Source: Actinomucor elegans
Taxonomy: Eukaryota > Mucoromycota > Mucoromycetes > Mucorales > Mucoraceae
Direction: 5' to 3'
DNA: 64,000 bases
Assembly (NCBI GenBank): GCA_026027325.1
Contig: JAMSLZ010000005.1
Location: 2,170,001 to 2,234,000, forward strand
Part shown: positions 12,976-24,901 of the stretch, piece after piece
Layout: the number at the start of each line of letters is the position of its first letter
Numbering within the stretch: the stretch's first letter is position 1
Position numbers and translations under genes: made by a program
The notes under the pieces: generated by a model
Databases searched by the model: none
Told to the model about the DNA's origin: nothing
What the model saw: only the letters and a program-made list of their open reading frames with translations

Positions 12976-14233
12976 TTAAACATTAACCTCTCTTTTTTCA
13001 GTCAATGCTGGATCGTTAAGTAAAGCAGTGGTGTCCTTGTCGTACTTATCATCTGTTGATGTAGTAGTAGGTAATAGCTGCTGTGTGCTCTTTTTCAATG
13101 CCAATTCGACGTGTCTAAACCCAAAGAGTATTAGTTTTTTGTGCATAATAAATCGAGTCGGGTACTTTACCCATACCAGGCACCTCCAATCAATGTCAAA
13201 ATAATGCCAAACGAGTTAGTTGAAGTAATGGCGTAATCAAAGATAATCACTGACAAGACGATCGAAAGAACCTGCTTGACGTTACCAGCAACTGTCATTG
13301 TCAAAGCGCTTGTCTTTTTGTTGGCCGTAAAACTAACAATATTTAAAGCAAACGCGATCACTCCATTGAGTAATAAACCTGAGGCTAAGTGGATAGTCAT
13401 GTTATCTGTAGCGAATTCTCGTACTTTATCTAATTCGCCTGTCACTTGAGCATAAAAGATACATTGGATGAAAGCCAACGGAGACATGCGAAACAAGAGG
13501 TCAAGTGGATTTAACTTGAGACGACCGACTTGAACGCGATTAGTAACGATGGTCTTGACGGATGCTAAGACAGCGCCCAAGACGGTGAGGAAGAAACCCA
13601 TATAAGTAAACTTGTATTCGTCGCAAGTAGCAAATCCTACACCCAGCACAACCTTTTTTATATTACTTTAATTAAAATGTAATATACGCACACAGAAGCA
13701 CTTACTGGAAGCAAAGATATATAGATTTTACGAGGATAAGTCTTTTGGAGAAATACGATGGATATTAATACTGTAAAAACTGGTGTCATTGCGCGAACCA
13801 TTTGATGAAACTGTTGGGTTGATTAGTCATTGATAAGCGAAAAAAGAAATTGAATACTCACAGGTACGGAAACAAGACTTCTACATGATACAAATGAAAA
13901 TGCATGTTAGCTTATCCCTTCTGCCTTCAGCCCCCCCTCTTCCCCTTTCACTTACAGAGAAACATTACTAATAGCAATGTTAATAGTATACAAGATAGAG
14001 AACATGACCATGATCATGTTTTCGCGATCACCTAGTTTTGCAGGCGTAAATATACCCAGTATATATAATATGTAGCAACCAAATGTCCCGCATAATGTAT
14101 GGATGGCTGTTAATGAATAAGGAAATCGAAAGTTATTAAGGATGATCTTGTTGTATAGAGTCAATGAAAGATTAAGGACAAAATAGAGTCCTAACCACAT
14201 GTAGCCAGAGTCGATTTTGATTCTATTAGCCAT
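12976..14233 (-). CDS. TPT/DUF250-family nucleotide-sugar or triose-phosphate-type transporter
   Basis: Minus-strand exons: 14233..13956, 13880..13862, 13810..13706, 13652..13171 and 13114..12976, giving 340 aa. The second exon is only 19 nt, yet it restores 'NVSLSLVSVPFHQMVRAMTP', the conserved loop of the family. About ten hydrophobic helices are visible, starting with 'MWLGLYFVLNLSLTLYNKII'. The conserved 'KQVLSIVLSVIIFDY' and 'GIILTLIGGAWYG' lie near the end, followed by a hydrophilic cytosolic tail ending in 'EKREVNV'. Members of this family antiport nucleotide sugars or phosphorylated sugars across Golgi/ER membranes. The substrate cannot be told from sequence. The start at 14233 gives a short cytosolic N-terminus typical of the family. 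Confidence 0.9.
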
Positions 14234-16703
14234 CTTTTCTTTGTTAGAAGATAAAGAGAAGAAAAAAGAAGAAAATCAAGTTGGGCTTCTCTTTTATAGT
14301 GCTTTCTTAGCCTCAAAAAGCTATATATAGCATCAGCCTCTAAAAAAAATCCCTATTTTGATTTTCTAATGTCATTCATGCACGCACACAATCAAATAGT
14401 TTAGACAATAAAGAAATGGATTTGCGTTTGAGCCAAGGGACCTTTCAAGTTAATTATCTAATATATCCTGTTCTAGAACTATATGAACAAAACATCATAT
14501 CAACGTAAGAGATGCATTGCTTGGTTACACGATAAGCAATAGTGAAAAATGTTTTAAGCACCACAGTTTCAGTCACTTGATAATAAGAAAAGTGAACATT
14601 ATATAATTAAATGTGATTTAAAACAAACTACATTTTTAAAATTAAATGAAAGTTTTATTGGATGCAGCTGCTCATTCTGAGCATGAAACATTAGCCAGCA
14701 GATGGGATATTGGACCAAAATCAGCAGCAGAGCAGTAGATACTGCTGTTGCTGTTAATTTACAGATATTTTGACTTGTTGGCTGGGCAACGGAGATAGAA
14801 TACAATATCCTTTGAAATCGTCCACTGCGTCTAAACCAACAATAAGTCGAGATTTTCGAGTTGCCTTCAAGGAATATATAGAAACGAACAGGGTTTTTGT
14901 TACAAACTGATTTGTAAGCCTGTAGTTTGGCGTAGACAAACAGCACAAGGCTCTGAATATTATTATTTAAATCCATACTTTTCTTAAGAACATACATCAA
15001 ACGAATATCATCCAAAAGAGAGCAAGAAGTTCCACAGCTTTTGTCAACTATATAAACCTCTTAGGGTCCTTTACCGATTTTACAGATAAGAAGTTTAGAA
15101 ATTTTTTAAGCTTTGATTAAACAGATGCGGAGATTCATTGGTCTGCGGAGTGTCAATAGAAAGCTCCCCCCCCATGATATCAATCAGCGAAAATCTAGTA
15201 AGCGGTTATAGATCGCTTCTAATCAAGGGCAACTTGAAATTTACGCGTTATTTTAAAGAAGTGGATAGATCGCAAAGAAGTGTTTTTTATGAGCTTAATT
15301 ACAGGCCTGTAGATCGGCGTAATCAAACGCCACGGAACTCCGAAATTTGCTACCGAACTCCATATTTTTCTTATTAATATATGCTATATACTTAACGGGC
15401 GCCACTCAAACGAAAATGAAATGCTCTACAGCTTTTGTTAATTGACCAAGGCTTCTTTGTGCAATTATCCTTTTTCTTTATCCTGACGATTTGGAAAGTT
15501 GTTTTTTTTTTTCAACTAGGACTCTGGAGAATTGGCATAACGCGCTCATTATGTCCAGATCGCTCAACCGATCTTGGTACAATGTCGCATCAGACTCGCT
15601 GTTCACGTTCAGAATGAGTTTTTTTTATTGATTAAAACGTGAATTATTTTGTCTCATCAAACGTCTTGTACACATTTATTAAATAAAACTTTGATTTAGT
15701 TCGTAAGGTATCACCAACTCAATCTTAAATGGCGATATTTGACTGGGGAAACCGTGGTTCCGAAGAAAGAGGTAATGTTGAACGCGATTCCCCCCTTCGC
15801 CGTTAATTTAACCAGAAAGTGTCTGAAACAGTGGATGTACTGAACTTGATTGTTTGGTGGCGATCTCCTGCTGCAGAAAACTGCACAAACCCATCCAGGT
15901 ATTTGACCAAGTTGATCATCCGTGTCTAGTTAGATACACACCTCCTTTTTTATTATCAATTAAACACCACTTATTGTTTGAGTAACTAGAGTTGTAGACG
16001 TCAAAGAAGTAGCCTTAACATAACCTATAGGTCTTTTATAAAATAAAATATACAGTCAAAAAGAACGCGTCTTGTTAGTATGAATAGTGCATCAAACAAT
16101 CAGGGTTCTTTTGTTATCTTTTGCATCAAGCCAAGACCTCTCGGTTTACTTGTGACACATACAAAGTGATTCGAGTTCCGTGCTTGTTTGGCTCGTTCTT
16201 TTGACTAAACAGAACGTGTCAAGTGTCACAACTGAAAGAAGATCGTTCGAGTCTTTTTGTTACAAAAGCATGTATAGTTTAATGAATATTTCATTATTTT
16301 CGCGTGGCAAACTCTATGATAAATCAAGTCAAGGATGCTTACCACTTATAGTTTCTTAAGGGGTTTTGCTTTCAGAACAAAATAGCGGGTTCCAAGGCTA
16401 AATACGTATACACTTGGTATCAAGTAATGAACAATGTAATGAATAAATAGTCTATAGTCAATTGGTCTAAGCACAGTAAAGGTAAGCCTAATTGTAACCA
16501 GTTTCAAGGCACACACAGAAAGGAAAAGGAAGCCTATTTGCCTGAAAAGTAAATACTGCTCGGGTATAACAGAGAACAAGAAAATATTTATTTTCGGGTT
16601 TTCTCTCTCTTTTTTCTTCTTCTTCCTTTTACTTTCTTTTTTGTTTATTTATTATTTTACTGGCATAAAGATATATCATATATATGTCTTTATCGAATAA
16701 TAC
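14234..16703. other. Intergenic region with repeat-built element
   Basis: About 2.5 kb between two divergent genes. 14234-14400 is the probable promoter of the transporter gene. 14.66-15.62 kb is occupied by an inverted pair of dispersed repeats enclosing two direct repeats (annotated separately). 15620-16320 shows no gene. It includes 'TTGTGACAC' at about 16148 and its inverse 'GTGTCACAA' about 75 bp later. Pyrimidine-rich DNA from about 16590 leads into the kinase-like gene. Confidence 0.55.
14664..15618. mobile_element. Candidate non-autonomous element bounded by inverted dispersed repeats
   Basis: Left end 14664-14735 (forward) and right end 15553-15618 (reverse) are copies of the same repeat: 'CTCATTCTGAGCATGAA' on the left, against the inverse of 'TTCACGTTCAGAATGAG' on the right. 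Both continue towards an 'ATTGGACC...'/'ATTGTACC...' core. The interior has two diverged direct repeats at about 14911-15052 and 15298-15444, sharing 'GCCTGTAG', 'GGCGTA', 'CCATA-TTTTTCTTA' and 'CAGCTTTTGT'. There is no transposase. The 138-codon open frame on the minus strand across 14599-15015 has no domain and overlaps the repeat, so I do not call it a gene. Confidence 0.4.
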
Positions 16704-17275
16704 ATGTTTAATGATGTATCAAAGAAAAGAATGCCTCAATTGTTTACTGCCAAGATACAAACAAAATTATTAAAGAACAAAGATCAGCTCAAATCATGGT
16801 GGCGTCAGCTTACACAGAAATCAAATAAGTCATCCAGCAGTGCTTCATCTCATACAACACTTGATTGGAGATCACTTTCTCCTGACCGACCTCCACTACC
16901 ATTTTTTTTAACTGAATCACCTACGAGTTCAACTACATCCATTATAGATACCATTAGACCTGCGACATACCCTATTAATACACCAAATGATAATACCATA
17001 GATATAGAGCCTAAAAGATACAACAATAATACGAATAATAATAATACTACTAGTAATAATAAGGTAAATATATACTACTATTTTATATATATATATATAT
17101 ATACACATATATACAATGATCATACTTTGCCACGTTTTATAACATGCATTGTACCTTACATTACATAAATTTCGTTTGAAAGAGGTAGTACATGTAATAT
17201 TACTACCGGACATATGGTTTCCGAAAGCTATTATATGGGAAAAAGAAAACATTAATAAAGTCAGATGGTAGTTTA

Positions 17276-17320
<45 letters not shown>

Positions 17321-18473
17321 ATCATTGTTATTTTGTGTATATATATACATTTATATCTATATTGGTTTTTTATACTAAACATACCTTTTTTTTTATATAT
17401 ATATCCATATTATAGAATCATAGAAATACTACAGAAAACTACCAACCACTTTGTCCCATACTCGAAGAAAGTGAAACCATGATAACAGAATCTTCAAGCT
17501 CCAACATCGTCAGTCTTCACCGCAGTTCACCCCAAATCAGTGAAAACGATAGTGAATCCATTGAGAATACGCCTATCGCATCCAGTTCAAAACCTATGGA
17601 AGCGACTCTATCTTCCTCCACCTCCTCATCATCTCAACCTTGGCCAGAGATCAAGGCCATTCAAAAAACACCTAGTGATCGTTATATGCCTCAAGACCTC
17701 GTTGGAAACGAAGACCGATGTAAACGCAAGTTTGCTAAAATGGTGCTGGCTGCCAGTAAATATCAAACCGAGCAAAAACAAGAGGAACGACCAAGCCATA
17801 TGGCTTTATTATTTGATGCACATGGCAATATCGACATGATGCGTATGGTACGGCAAGGAAAGTCAGAATACCACAAGTTTTGCGGTAATTCGCAATATGT
17901 ACCTCCCGAATTATCCACCACTGTGGAATATCAAAGTGAATTGGCGGACATTTGGGTGCTAGGCATCTTTTTGTATAGGATGTTGGTAGGCAAGTACCCA
18001 TTCTCAGCGCCTAATGACCAACAACTATTCAAAAAGATGGTCCATGGCGATTTTAGTATTCCAACTGAACTGTCAGATGGTAATGTAGTATTTTCTATAA
18101 AAACTGTCAAAACCAACTAACACATGTGTTAGATGCCAAGGATATTTTAAGACGCATGTTAGCTCCTGACTCAACGCGTGCTTCTTTGGATTTGATCATT
18201 TATCACCCATGGCTCAAAAGCTATCGACCTCTGTTACTTGAACAGGGTAACAAAGAGCCCGTAAAGAAACAAAAAAAATCAATTAAAAGATCCAACAGTG
18301 CACCCGCACCCAAGCCCAAACCCAAGATCAAACACAACAAACGAGGACCGAAATTTATTAAAAAGGCCTTTAGGCTTATTCTTCAAGGCCCCTTCCCACC
18401 ACCTAAGCAACCTTACCGCGATTTAGCTCATCTGGGTACGCGAGAATCCGTGTTTGCCAAACAACATTCATAG
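16704..18473 (+). CDS. Degenerate protein-kinase-like protein (C-lobe only)
   Basis: Exons: 16704..17063, 17416..18079 and 18133..18473, giving 454 aa. Intron 1 is long for this window (352 nt), with TA repeats and a 39-T run. Residues 1-245 are Ser/Thr/Asn-rich. From about 250 the sequence resembles a kinase C-lobe: 'FCGNSQYVPPE' (activation-segment end, APE-like, about 275-285), 'ADIWVLGIFLYRMLVGKYPF' (subdomain IX) and 'AKDILRRMLAPDSTRA' with 'HPWLKSY' (subdomain XI). The glycine loop, catalytic Lys, HRD loop and proper DFG are not visible; 'FDAHGNI' sits where DFG would be. It is probably a pseudokinase or adaptor related to Tribbles/CAMK-like folds. An unseen exon carrying an N-lobe is the main alternative. 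The basic tail contains 'KPKPKIKHNKRGPKF'. Confidence 0.75.
17281..17319. repeat. Poly-T tract (39 T) inside intron 1 of the kinase-like gene
   Basis: Uninterrupted T run about 100 bp before the 3' splice site, with TA-rich repeats on both sides. It is much longer than a normal polypyrimidine tract. Confidence 0.9.
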
Positions 18474-18836
18474 ACAGAGAATTGACTTCTCTTGTACCAT
18501 ACGCTTTTGTATCATAAAATATAGATTCCTTTTACTAGTTGTACAAGCTTATATAAAATGAGATGATATTTTTTTCTTCTTTTTCTTCTTCTTCTCCTGA
18601 CCAAAGTGGGTATCGGGTAGTTTGTGTATTAGTCATCCCCTCCTCTCCTAAAACCTGTTTCGTGTTATACAGTTTCAAAAACGACGATACACGTTTTATG
18701 TATGAGAAAGAAACCGCGTATACTATGGATCGACAGTACATGTCGAGCTAGTCTTTATTAGTCAACGATACGTGCTATTAATGAGACTAATCAATTTAGA
18801 ACATATTACTCGTTTAAAATATGTAAAAGGTATATA
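18474..18836. other. Convergent 3' intergenic spacer
   Basis: About 360 bp between the stop codons of the kinase-like gene and the BAR-SH3 gene, which point at each other. It contains CTT-rich and AT-rich 3' UTR-like sequence. I see no gene. Confidence 0.6.
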
Positions 18837-20759
18837 TTATTGGACGGTATCATCAGCGTTATCGTCGTCATGTCTATGGAAACAGTTGTTACAGTATCCT
18901 TTCTTGAATAAGTTTTCTATATAATCGTGGCATTCACATTCAGCGCAAGGCTTGTGTATTGTGACTGGTAGTTCATCTAGTGAGGGTCGGAGCGAGTGCG
19001 GTGATTCTATCATGGTATGAGCACCACTGTTGGCATGCGTTTCTAAGTTATGGACAAGAATAGAAGAAGGCGGTGGAGGCGGTGCTCGAATGGCTATGGA
19101 TCCTTTTCTTCCTAATGTACTCTGTGGACGCGTTATATTTGGTGAAGAAGCTATGACGGGTGGTGGCGGCGGTCGACGCGTAGTATTAGTAGAACCTGTA
19201 GATGAAGCAGAGTCGCTATGATATGCTTCGGCCATACGAGGATTTGACAGTTGATGATGTATGGTTTTAGTAGATGTAGACGTGCTTAATTCAGGCAAAG
19301 ACCGCTGCTGCTGGGGTTCAGTTCGCGGCTTTTCTTCCAGCTGTGGGTTCTCGATCACTCCTCTAATCCCGTTGTCAGGTAATGACGGCAGCGGTAATGC
19401 TTGTGGGTTATAATCCTCAGTGTAATTAACTGGGAAGATGCCTCGCTTTGAATGTAATTCTCCCAACCACCAACCTTTGTCGATTTCATCAATCACTGTG
19501 ATAATGTCGCCTGTTTTGAAAGAAATTTCGTCGTTATTTTGTCCTGTAAAGTCAAACATGGCTTTCCTGTACTTGTCGTACTCGTGGCTGGAAGCTAATA
19601 CATCAAAGGCTACTTAATATCTATCAATCTTTCATCAAAAATAAAACTTACATTGTCTAGAAGGAGCATTATTATGAACTGGCGGTAATACAGCGGGTAA
19701 TGGATCAGAGCTATTGTTGCGAAGATTGACTGAGGATGAAGAAAAAGTGTCTAGACTACTGTCTCGACTCATGGCTGTAGTACTTGATTTAGTCATCGAA
19801 TTGGCTGGTGTGACCCGATATTGAGAAGTAGCATTGTCTGTAGATACGGAATGGCAAGAGTCAGCCGAAGACTTTCTTGCCAACACCTGTCCCATAAAAT
19901 CCCTAGGGTTTGCGCTTGAACCTTGACCCCAATTGTTCTTCAAGGTGTCTAATAACTCTTTGGCTTGTGTATGATATGCGCATTGTACTTGTATTAGCTC
20001 CAGTAAGGCGTCTCTATGTTCATTCTATCATAGTTTTAGTGTACCTATCGTCCTTTTCACACCCTAATTTACCTCGAATTCTTGTATATAGGCCATTTTC
20101 TGAATCAAATCATGTTCTGTATCTTCATATTTGATTCTGGCCGCTTGCATCTCTTGTTCAAGCTCCGGTTTCTCTTTCTTAGCCTTATTTAATCGATTTA
20201 ATTTAGAATCATAGTCTAATCTTCTCGACGCTAGCTTCTTGCGAAGTGAATCATATTCTTTATAGTCTTGTAATCCATTTGCCAGCGTGGCCATGTAACC
20301 CTTTTCGATATCTTTTGCTAACGCTGCTTGTAGAGCTGCAATTTTACTTTCAGCTTGACCTAGATTGATCAAAGCAATACCTATCAAGGCATTAGCTATT
20401 TGACGTAATCTTGTTACTATAAAATGCCCTACCAAGTGCAGAGTCATCGGGAAACACGGTGCCATAATGATACAAGCAGGAACCGAGAGCTTCAAATGGC
20501 ATGACTTTCTCTTTATTATCCTCAGGCGACACTTTTCTTTTCAGTAGGTGAGACTGGATCATTGATACGGCTTCTACAACATTTTCATAACCTTCTCTTC
20601 GGTGCTCTGTTTCATGTTCGAGTCTTTGAAAATCTTCGGTCTGTAAAGTCACTTTGGCTCCACCGAACCTTTCGCCAGTCCACTTTTGAAACAGTTAGCA
20701 ATCTTCTTGGTTAGGTTTCACTTGCATACCTGTTTGAACTTTCCGAGATTCTTGATCAT
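18837..20759 (-). CDS. BAR-SH3 protein with C-terminal cysteine motif
   Basis: Minus-strand exons: 20759..20730 (30 nt), 20682..20433, 20380..20073, 20024..19652 and 19594..18837, giving 572 aa. The start 'MIKNLGKFKQWTGERFGGAK' followed by 'VTLQTEDFQRLEHETEHRRE' is the N-terminal helix of fungal BAR proteins, and the BAR coiled coil runs to about 230. A Ser-rich linker follows. An SH3 domain lies at about 331-385 ('AMFDFTGQNNDEISFKTGDI', 'KGWWLGEL', 'GIFPVNY'). Next come polyproline stretches, then residues about 537-562 with CxxCxCH and CxxCxxRH, which look zinc-binding. Such proteins bend membranes at endocytic sites and recruit partners through SH3. The gene is divergent from the V-ATPase gene. 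The function of the Cys motif is unknown to me. Confidence 0.9.
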
Positions 20760-21803
20760 TAGTTATAGAAACCTTATATATATATATATAAAAAAAAAAA
20801 GGAAAGTGAAAAAAAAGGAGCTAGTTTATGTGTTCGGAAACTTGTCAAAAATAAAATAGAATGATCACCAGTTGAACTTGCACCCCGCGACGTCATTATA
20901 TCACGTGTAACAGTAGCAGCTGTAGGCTTACATTAGGAAGTGTATGTTAACATGTCTCGGTCATACCTTGCATTTTGTGTACTTGCTTCAGTTTAATTTT
21001 TTATTATCTTTTTCGAGGTAGGAAAAAAAATTATATGGACTTTGTCAATCGCGTTTGTGCATATATTTATATCTTTATAGTCAAGCATTCGTATTTAAAT
21101 GTGCTGGTAGTTGCTTTCTTTCAGCACCTGAGCCATTTGACCATAGCCAGCCAATGAAGGCTTATAAATAACTTTCCTGGGATTAAATACACTCCAATCA
21201 AAAGATTCAAATTTTCAATTATGTCTTGATACTAAAAAATATAAGTATTTTATAGAAACCAATTAATATCACATCATTTGTTGCATTTAGAGGTATACAT
21301 GCATATTTTTTTGAAATTTTCTATATATAAAAAATTTGACTTTTTGGGATAAAACCGAAGTCCCAAACATTACCTATTTTTTAAAGGAAACTCAAAACCA
21401 TTGAGAAATAATGCATCATGATTCTTATACTGTTAGATCTTCCATTAAATCTCCTATACATTTTGTTCATTCATCTTTGGTAGATTGAAACGCTTTTATT
21501 ATGCCAAAGTCATTTTAAAGTGTCAACCTATAAAAATTTGAGAACTGAAAAAAAATAAAGTCAGGAAGGAAGCTTAAGTAAGAAGAAGATATTATATTAA
21601 ACTACCGTCATCCAATGACGATTCCCTATTTTCAAAGCACGCTACTGCTAGCCTAAAGCGTATTCTGTTGGTTGCTATGGGATCTCGAGAACCCGCAACT
21701 TCGCACTACTAATCTTTTTAGATATTCCAAAGCACACCACAAAAATCTTTTTCTTTCTCGAACCTTATAAAGAAATACCAACTTTAACAGTAATAACAAT
21801 ATA
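20760..21803. promoter_or_regulatory. Divergent promoter region of the BAR-SH3 and V-ATPase a-subunit genes
   Basis: About 1 kb shared by two divergent genes. Near the BAR-SH3 side, about 130-150 bp upstream of its ATG, are 'CGACGTCAT' (CRE-like) and 'TCACGTG' (E-box-like, CACGTG at 20902-20907). Nearer the V-ATPase side are 'AGCCAATGAAGG' (CCAAT) with 'TTATAAATA' about 15 bases later, and 'ATCCAATGACG' at about 21610. Binding is inferred only from motif resemblance. Confidence 0.4.
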
Positions 21804-24800
21804 ATGGCACCAAGCACACTCTTCCGCTCGGAGGAGATGTCTCTCATTCAATTGTACATCCCTGCTGAAGTTGCCCAACCTTGTGTTGCTGAATTGGGTG
21901 AACTTGGCAAAGTTCAATTTAGAGATGTAAAGTATATTTATAATAGAAAATAAAACGTCGAGTCTAATTGTACCTTATTGCAGCTTAATCCCGATGTAAA
22001 TGCTTTCCAACGCTCGTTTGTCTCTGAAATTAGAAGACTTGATGAGATGGAACGTCAATGTCGTGCGTATTCTATTACTCAATTTATGTTTCTATACGAG
22101 AAAACATCGAGATAAAAGGTCAAAAAGGACTAGAAAAAAGCACTACTCGAGAAAGGAACACTGAGAATGTGTTTCATATCGCGTTTTTTTTTTCCTGTTC
22201 TTTTGACGTACCTTCTATTTCTTTGACTGAAACTCGCATAGAAATTTTACCAGGCACTTTGTTTCTAAACTATTCTTATAGGTTTCTTGCAAACGCAAAT
22301 CCAAAAGAATGAAATCCAAGTTCGTCCTTTGACACCTGCTGCTTATCGTTCTCGCGCTCGTTCAGCTCAAGAAGTAGATGACCTTGAGGAAACTTTGAAA
22401 GAATACGAAGGCCGTGTCTCTCAAATGAACACATCCTATGAATCCCTTCAACGTCGCTACCGTCAGTTGACTGAGTTACGCCATGTATTAAGAGAATCGA
22501 ATAGTTTCTTTCGAGAGGTAATTAGTGATATATACGCGTGAAAATGAACCTGAAACTCATCAACTCCTGGTTTGTATAATTCAAAGACCGAGTCAGTACA
22601 GGATACTATCCGTAATTCACTTGATGAGCAGGATGACTCGGCACCTCTCTTGGAAAACGATGTAGATCAAGTACATTATGACTTGGATAACCTTCACCTT
22701 GGTTATGTAACAGGTGTCATCTCTCGCTCTCGTATGCAAACCTTTGAACGTGTGCTTTGGCGTTCTCTTCGTGGTAACTTGTACATGAAGTCTGCCGAGA
22801 TCGATGAGCCTATTGTAGATCCTGACACGGACAGTGTCGTTGATAAGAACGTCTTCTGTATCTTTGCTCATGGTAATGAAATCATCGCTAAAATCAAAAA
22901 GATTTCTGAAAGCTTGGGTGGTACACTTTATTCCATTGATGATTCTGCTGATAAGCGTCGTGATTCTCTTTTGGAGATTACTTCTCGTATTGAAGATTTG
23001 AACAATGTAAGGATATGATAATACGATGCAGTATTGAAACTAAGGTGTCGATAGGTTTTATCTACTACAAGTCTAACACGTCGTGCCGAGTTGCTCAAAG
23101 TCTCTGAGAATATCACTGCTTGGACTACGATTGTTCGTAAAGAAAAGGCTATATACCATACTATGAATTTGTTTAATCGTGATATCAACCGTAAATGCCT
23201 TATTGCTGAAGGTTGGGTACCTTCAAATGATATGTTTTTGGTTCAACAATCATTAAAGGATGCTGTAGTAAGTAAATTTGCTTTTTATGTATATAACGCT
23301 GGATACTGATTTCATTTCAAAGGAGGCTTCAGGAACCAACCTTAATGCTATTATGACAGAGTTGTCTACCAAAAAAACACGTCCTACATACCACCGTACC
23401 AACAAGTTCACTGAAGGTTTCCAAGGGATTATTGATGCCTACGGTATTGCTCGTTACCGTGAAGTCAATCCTGGTCTCTTTACTATTGTTTCCTTCCCCT
23501 TTCTTTTCGCTATGATGTTTGGTGATATTGGTCACGGTGCTCTTTTGTTCTTGATCGCTCTTTACCTTTGTCTTAACGAAAAGAAACTGGCCCAAAACAA
23601 TGGCGAAATCTTTAAAATGTTCTTTGGTGGTCGTTATATGATGTTGATGATGGGTATCTTTTCTATCTTCACTGGTGCTGTTTATAACGATATCTTTTCT
23701 CTTTCTCTCAACATCTTTAAATCTGGTTTTGACTTGCCTTCCAACTACACTTCGTTCGAATCCGTCGAAGCTTTACCCAATGGCAATGTATATCCCTTTG
23801 GTTTTGATCCTGCATGGCACGGTGCCGAGAACTTCTTACTGTTCTCCAACTCTTATAAGATGAAGCAAGCTATTGTGATCGGTGTTCTCCACATGTCCTT
23901 TGCTGTTTGCTTGAACGTCTTTAACCATATTTATTATAAACGCAAGGCCTTTGTCTGGCTCGAGTTTGTACCTCAAATTTTGTTCATGGAGTCTATTTTT
24001 GGTTACCTCATCTTTTGTATCATGTACAAGTGGAGTGTTAACTGGTGGGAGCTTGATTCCAATGGTCATCATATTCGTAACGCTCCTCCTAATCTTTTGA
24101 ACATGTTGATCTATATGTTCTTGACACCTGGTTCTGTCAACCCCGAGGAACAATTGTATCCTGGCCAAGGTGGTGTTCAACTCTTTTTGATTTTGCTTGC
24201 CGTTATCTGTGTCCCTTGGATGTGGTTTGGTAAGCCTTTCTATCTCAAGAAAGAAGCTAGCAAGCATCATTACGAAACTGTTGCTGCTGATGATAATGCA
24301 GATGAAGAACAGCCTCATGCCAGTACCTCTGGTGAAGAGGATGAGGAAGAAGAAGAGGTATGTGTATGCAACCTGTAGATGCGATTATTTGTTAACCTTG
24401 TATGAACAGTTTGAATTCAGTGAAGTTATGATCCATCAAACCATTCACACTATTGAATTCTGTCTCAACTGTATTTCCAATACTGCTTCTTATCTTCGTC
24501 TGTGGGCTTTGTCTCTTGCTCACGCTCGTAAGTACATTTATTGATGAAGCATAAACTGTGTTAACGTGTTATTTCATATAGAATTGTCAAGTGTGTTGTG
24601 GGACATGACACTCAAGATTTGGTTCAATATGACCGGCCCTATCGCTGTTATTGGTCTTGTCGTTGGCTTCTCCATGTGGTTCACATTGACATTGGGTATT
24701 CTGCTATGTATGGAAGGCCTTTCTGCTTTCCTTCATGCTTTGGTAATTATATTCATTTTTTTTTATTCTATTCATTTCTGTTCTAACTTCAATTTTTAGC

Positions 24801-24901
24801 GTCTGATGTGGGTAGAGTTTGATGGCAAGTTTTATAATGGTGATGGTATCAATTTTGAACCCTTCACTTTCTCTACTATTTTAGAGCCAAACACCGAATA
24901 A
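21804..24901 (+). CDS. VPH1: V-type H+-ATPase V0 subunit a (Vph1/Stv1)
   Basis: Exons: 21804..21926, 21984..22062, 22282..22517, 22587..23006, 23055..23267, 23323..24357, 24410..24527, 24582..24742 and 24800..24901, giving 828 aa, the normal length for the family. The N-terminus '[20 protein letters not shown]' and '[16 protein letters not shown]' is diagnostic. The cytosolic half has coiled-coil arms and '[11 protein letters not shown]'. The membrane half has '[20 protein letters not shown]', '[20 protein letters not shown]' and '[20 protein letters not shown]', which contains the conserved Arg of the proton path. It builds the half-channels of the proton pump on vacuole or Golgi membranes. 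Intron 2 (219 nt) is much longer than the other introns. Whether this is the vacuolar or Golgi isoform cannot be told. Confidence 0.98.

Noticed and set aside
14599..15015. 138-codon open frame on the minus strand
   Set aside because: It overlaps a copy of the dispersed repeat and one of the internal direct repeats, has no domain and no splice or promoter support.
16236..16260. GTTCGAGTC resembling a pol III B box
   Set aside because: No A box at the right distance and no foldable tRNA; the loop sequence is shifted from the T-loop pattern.
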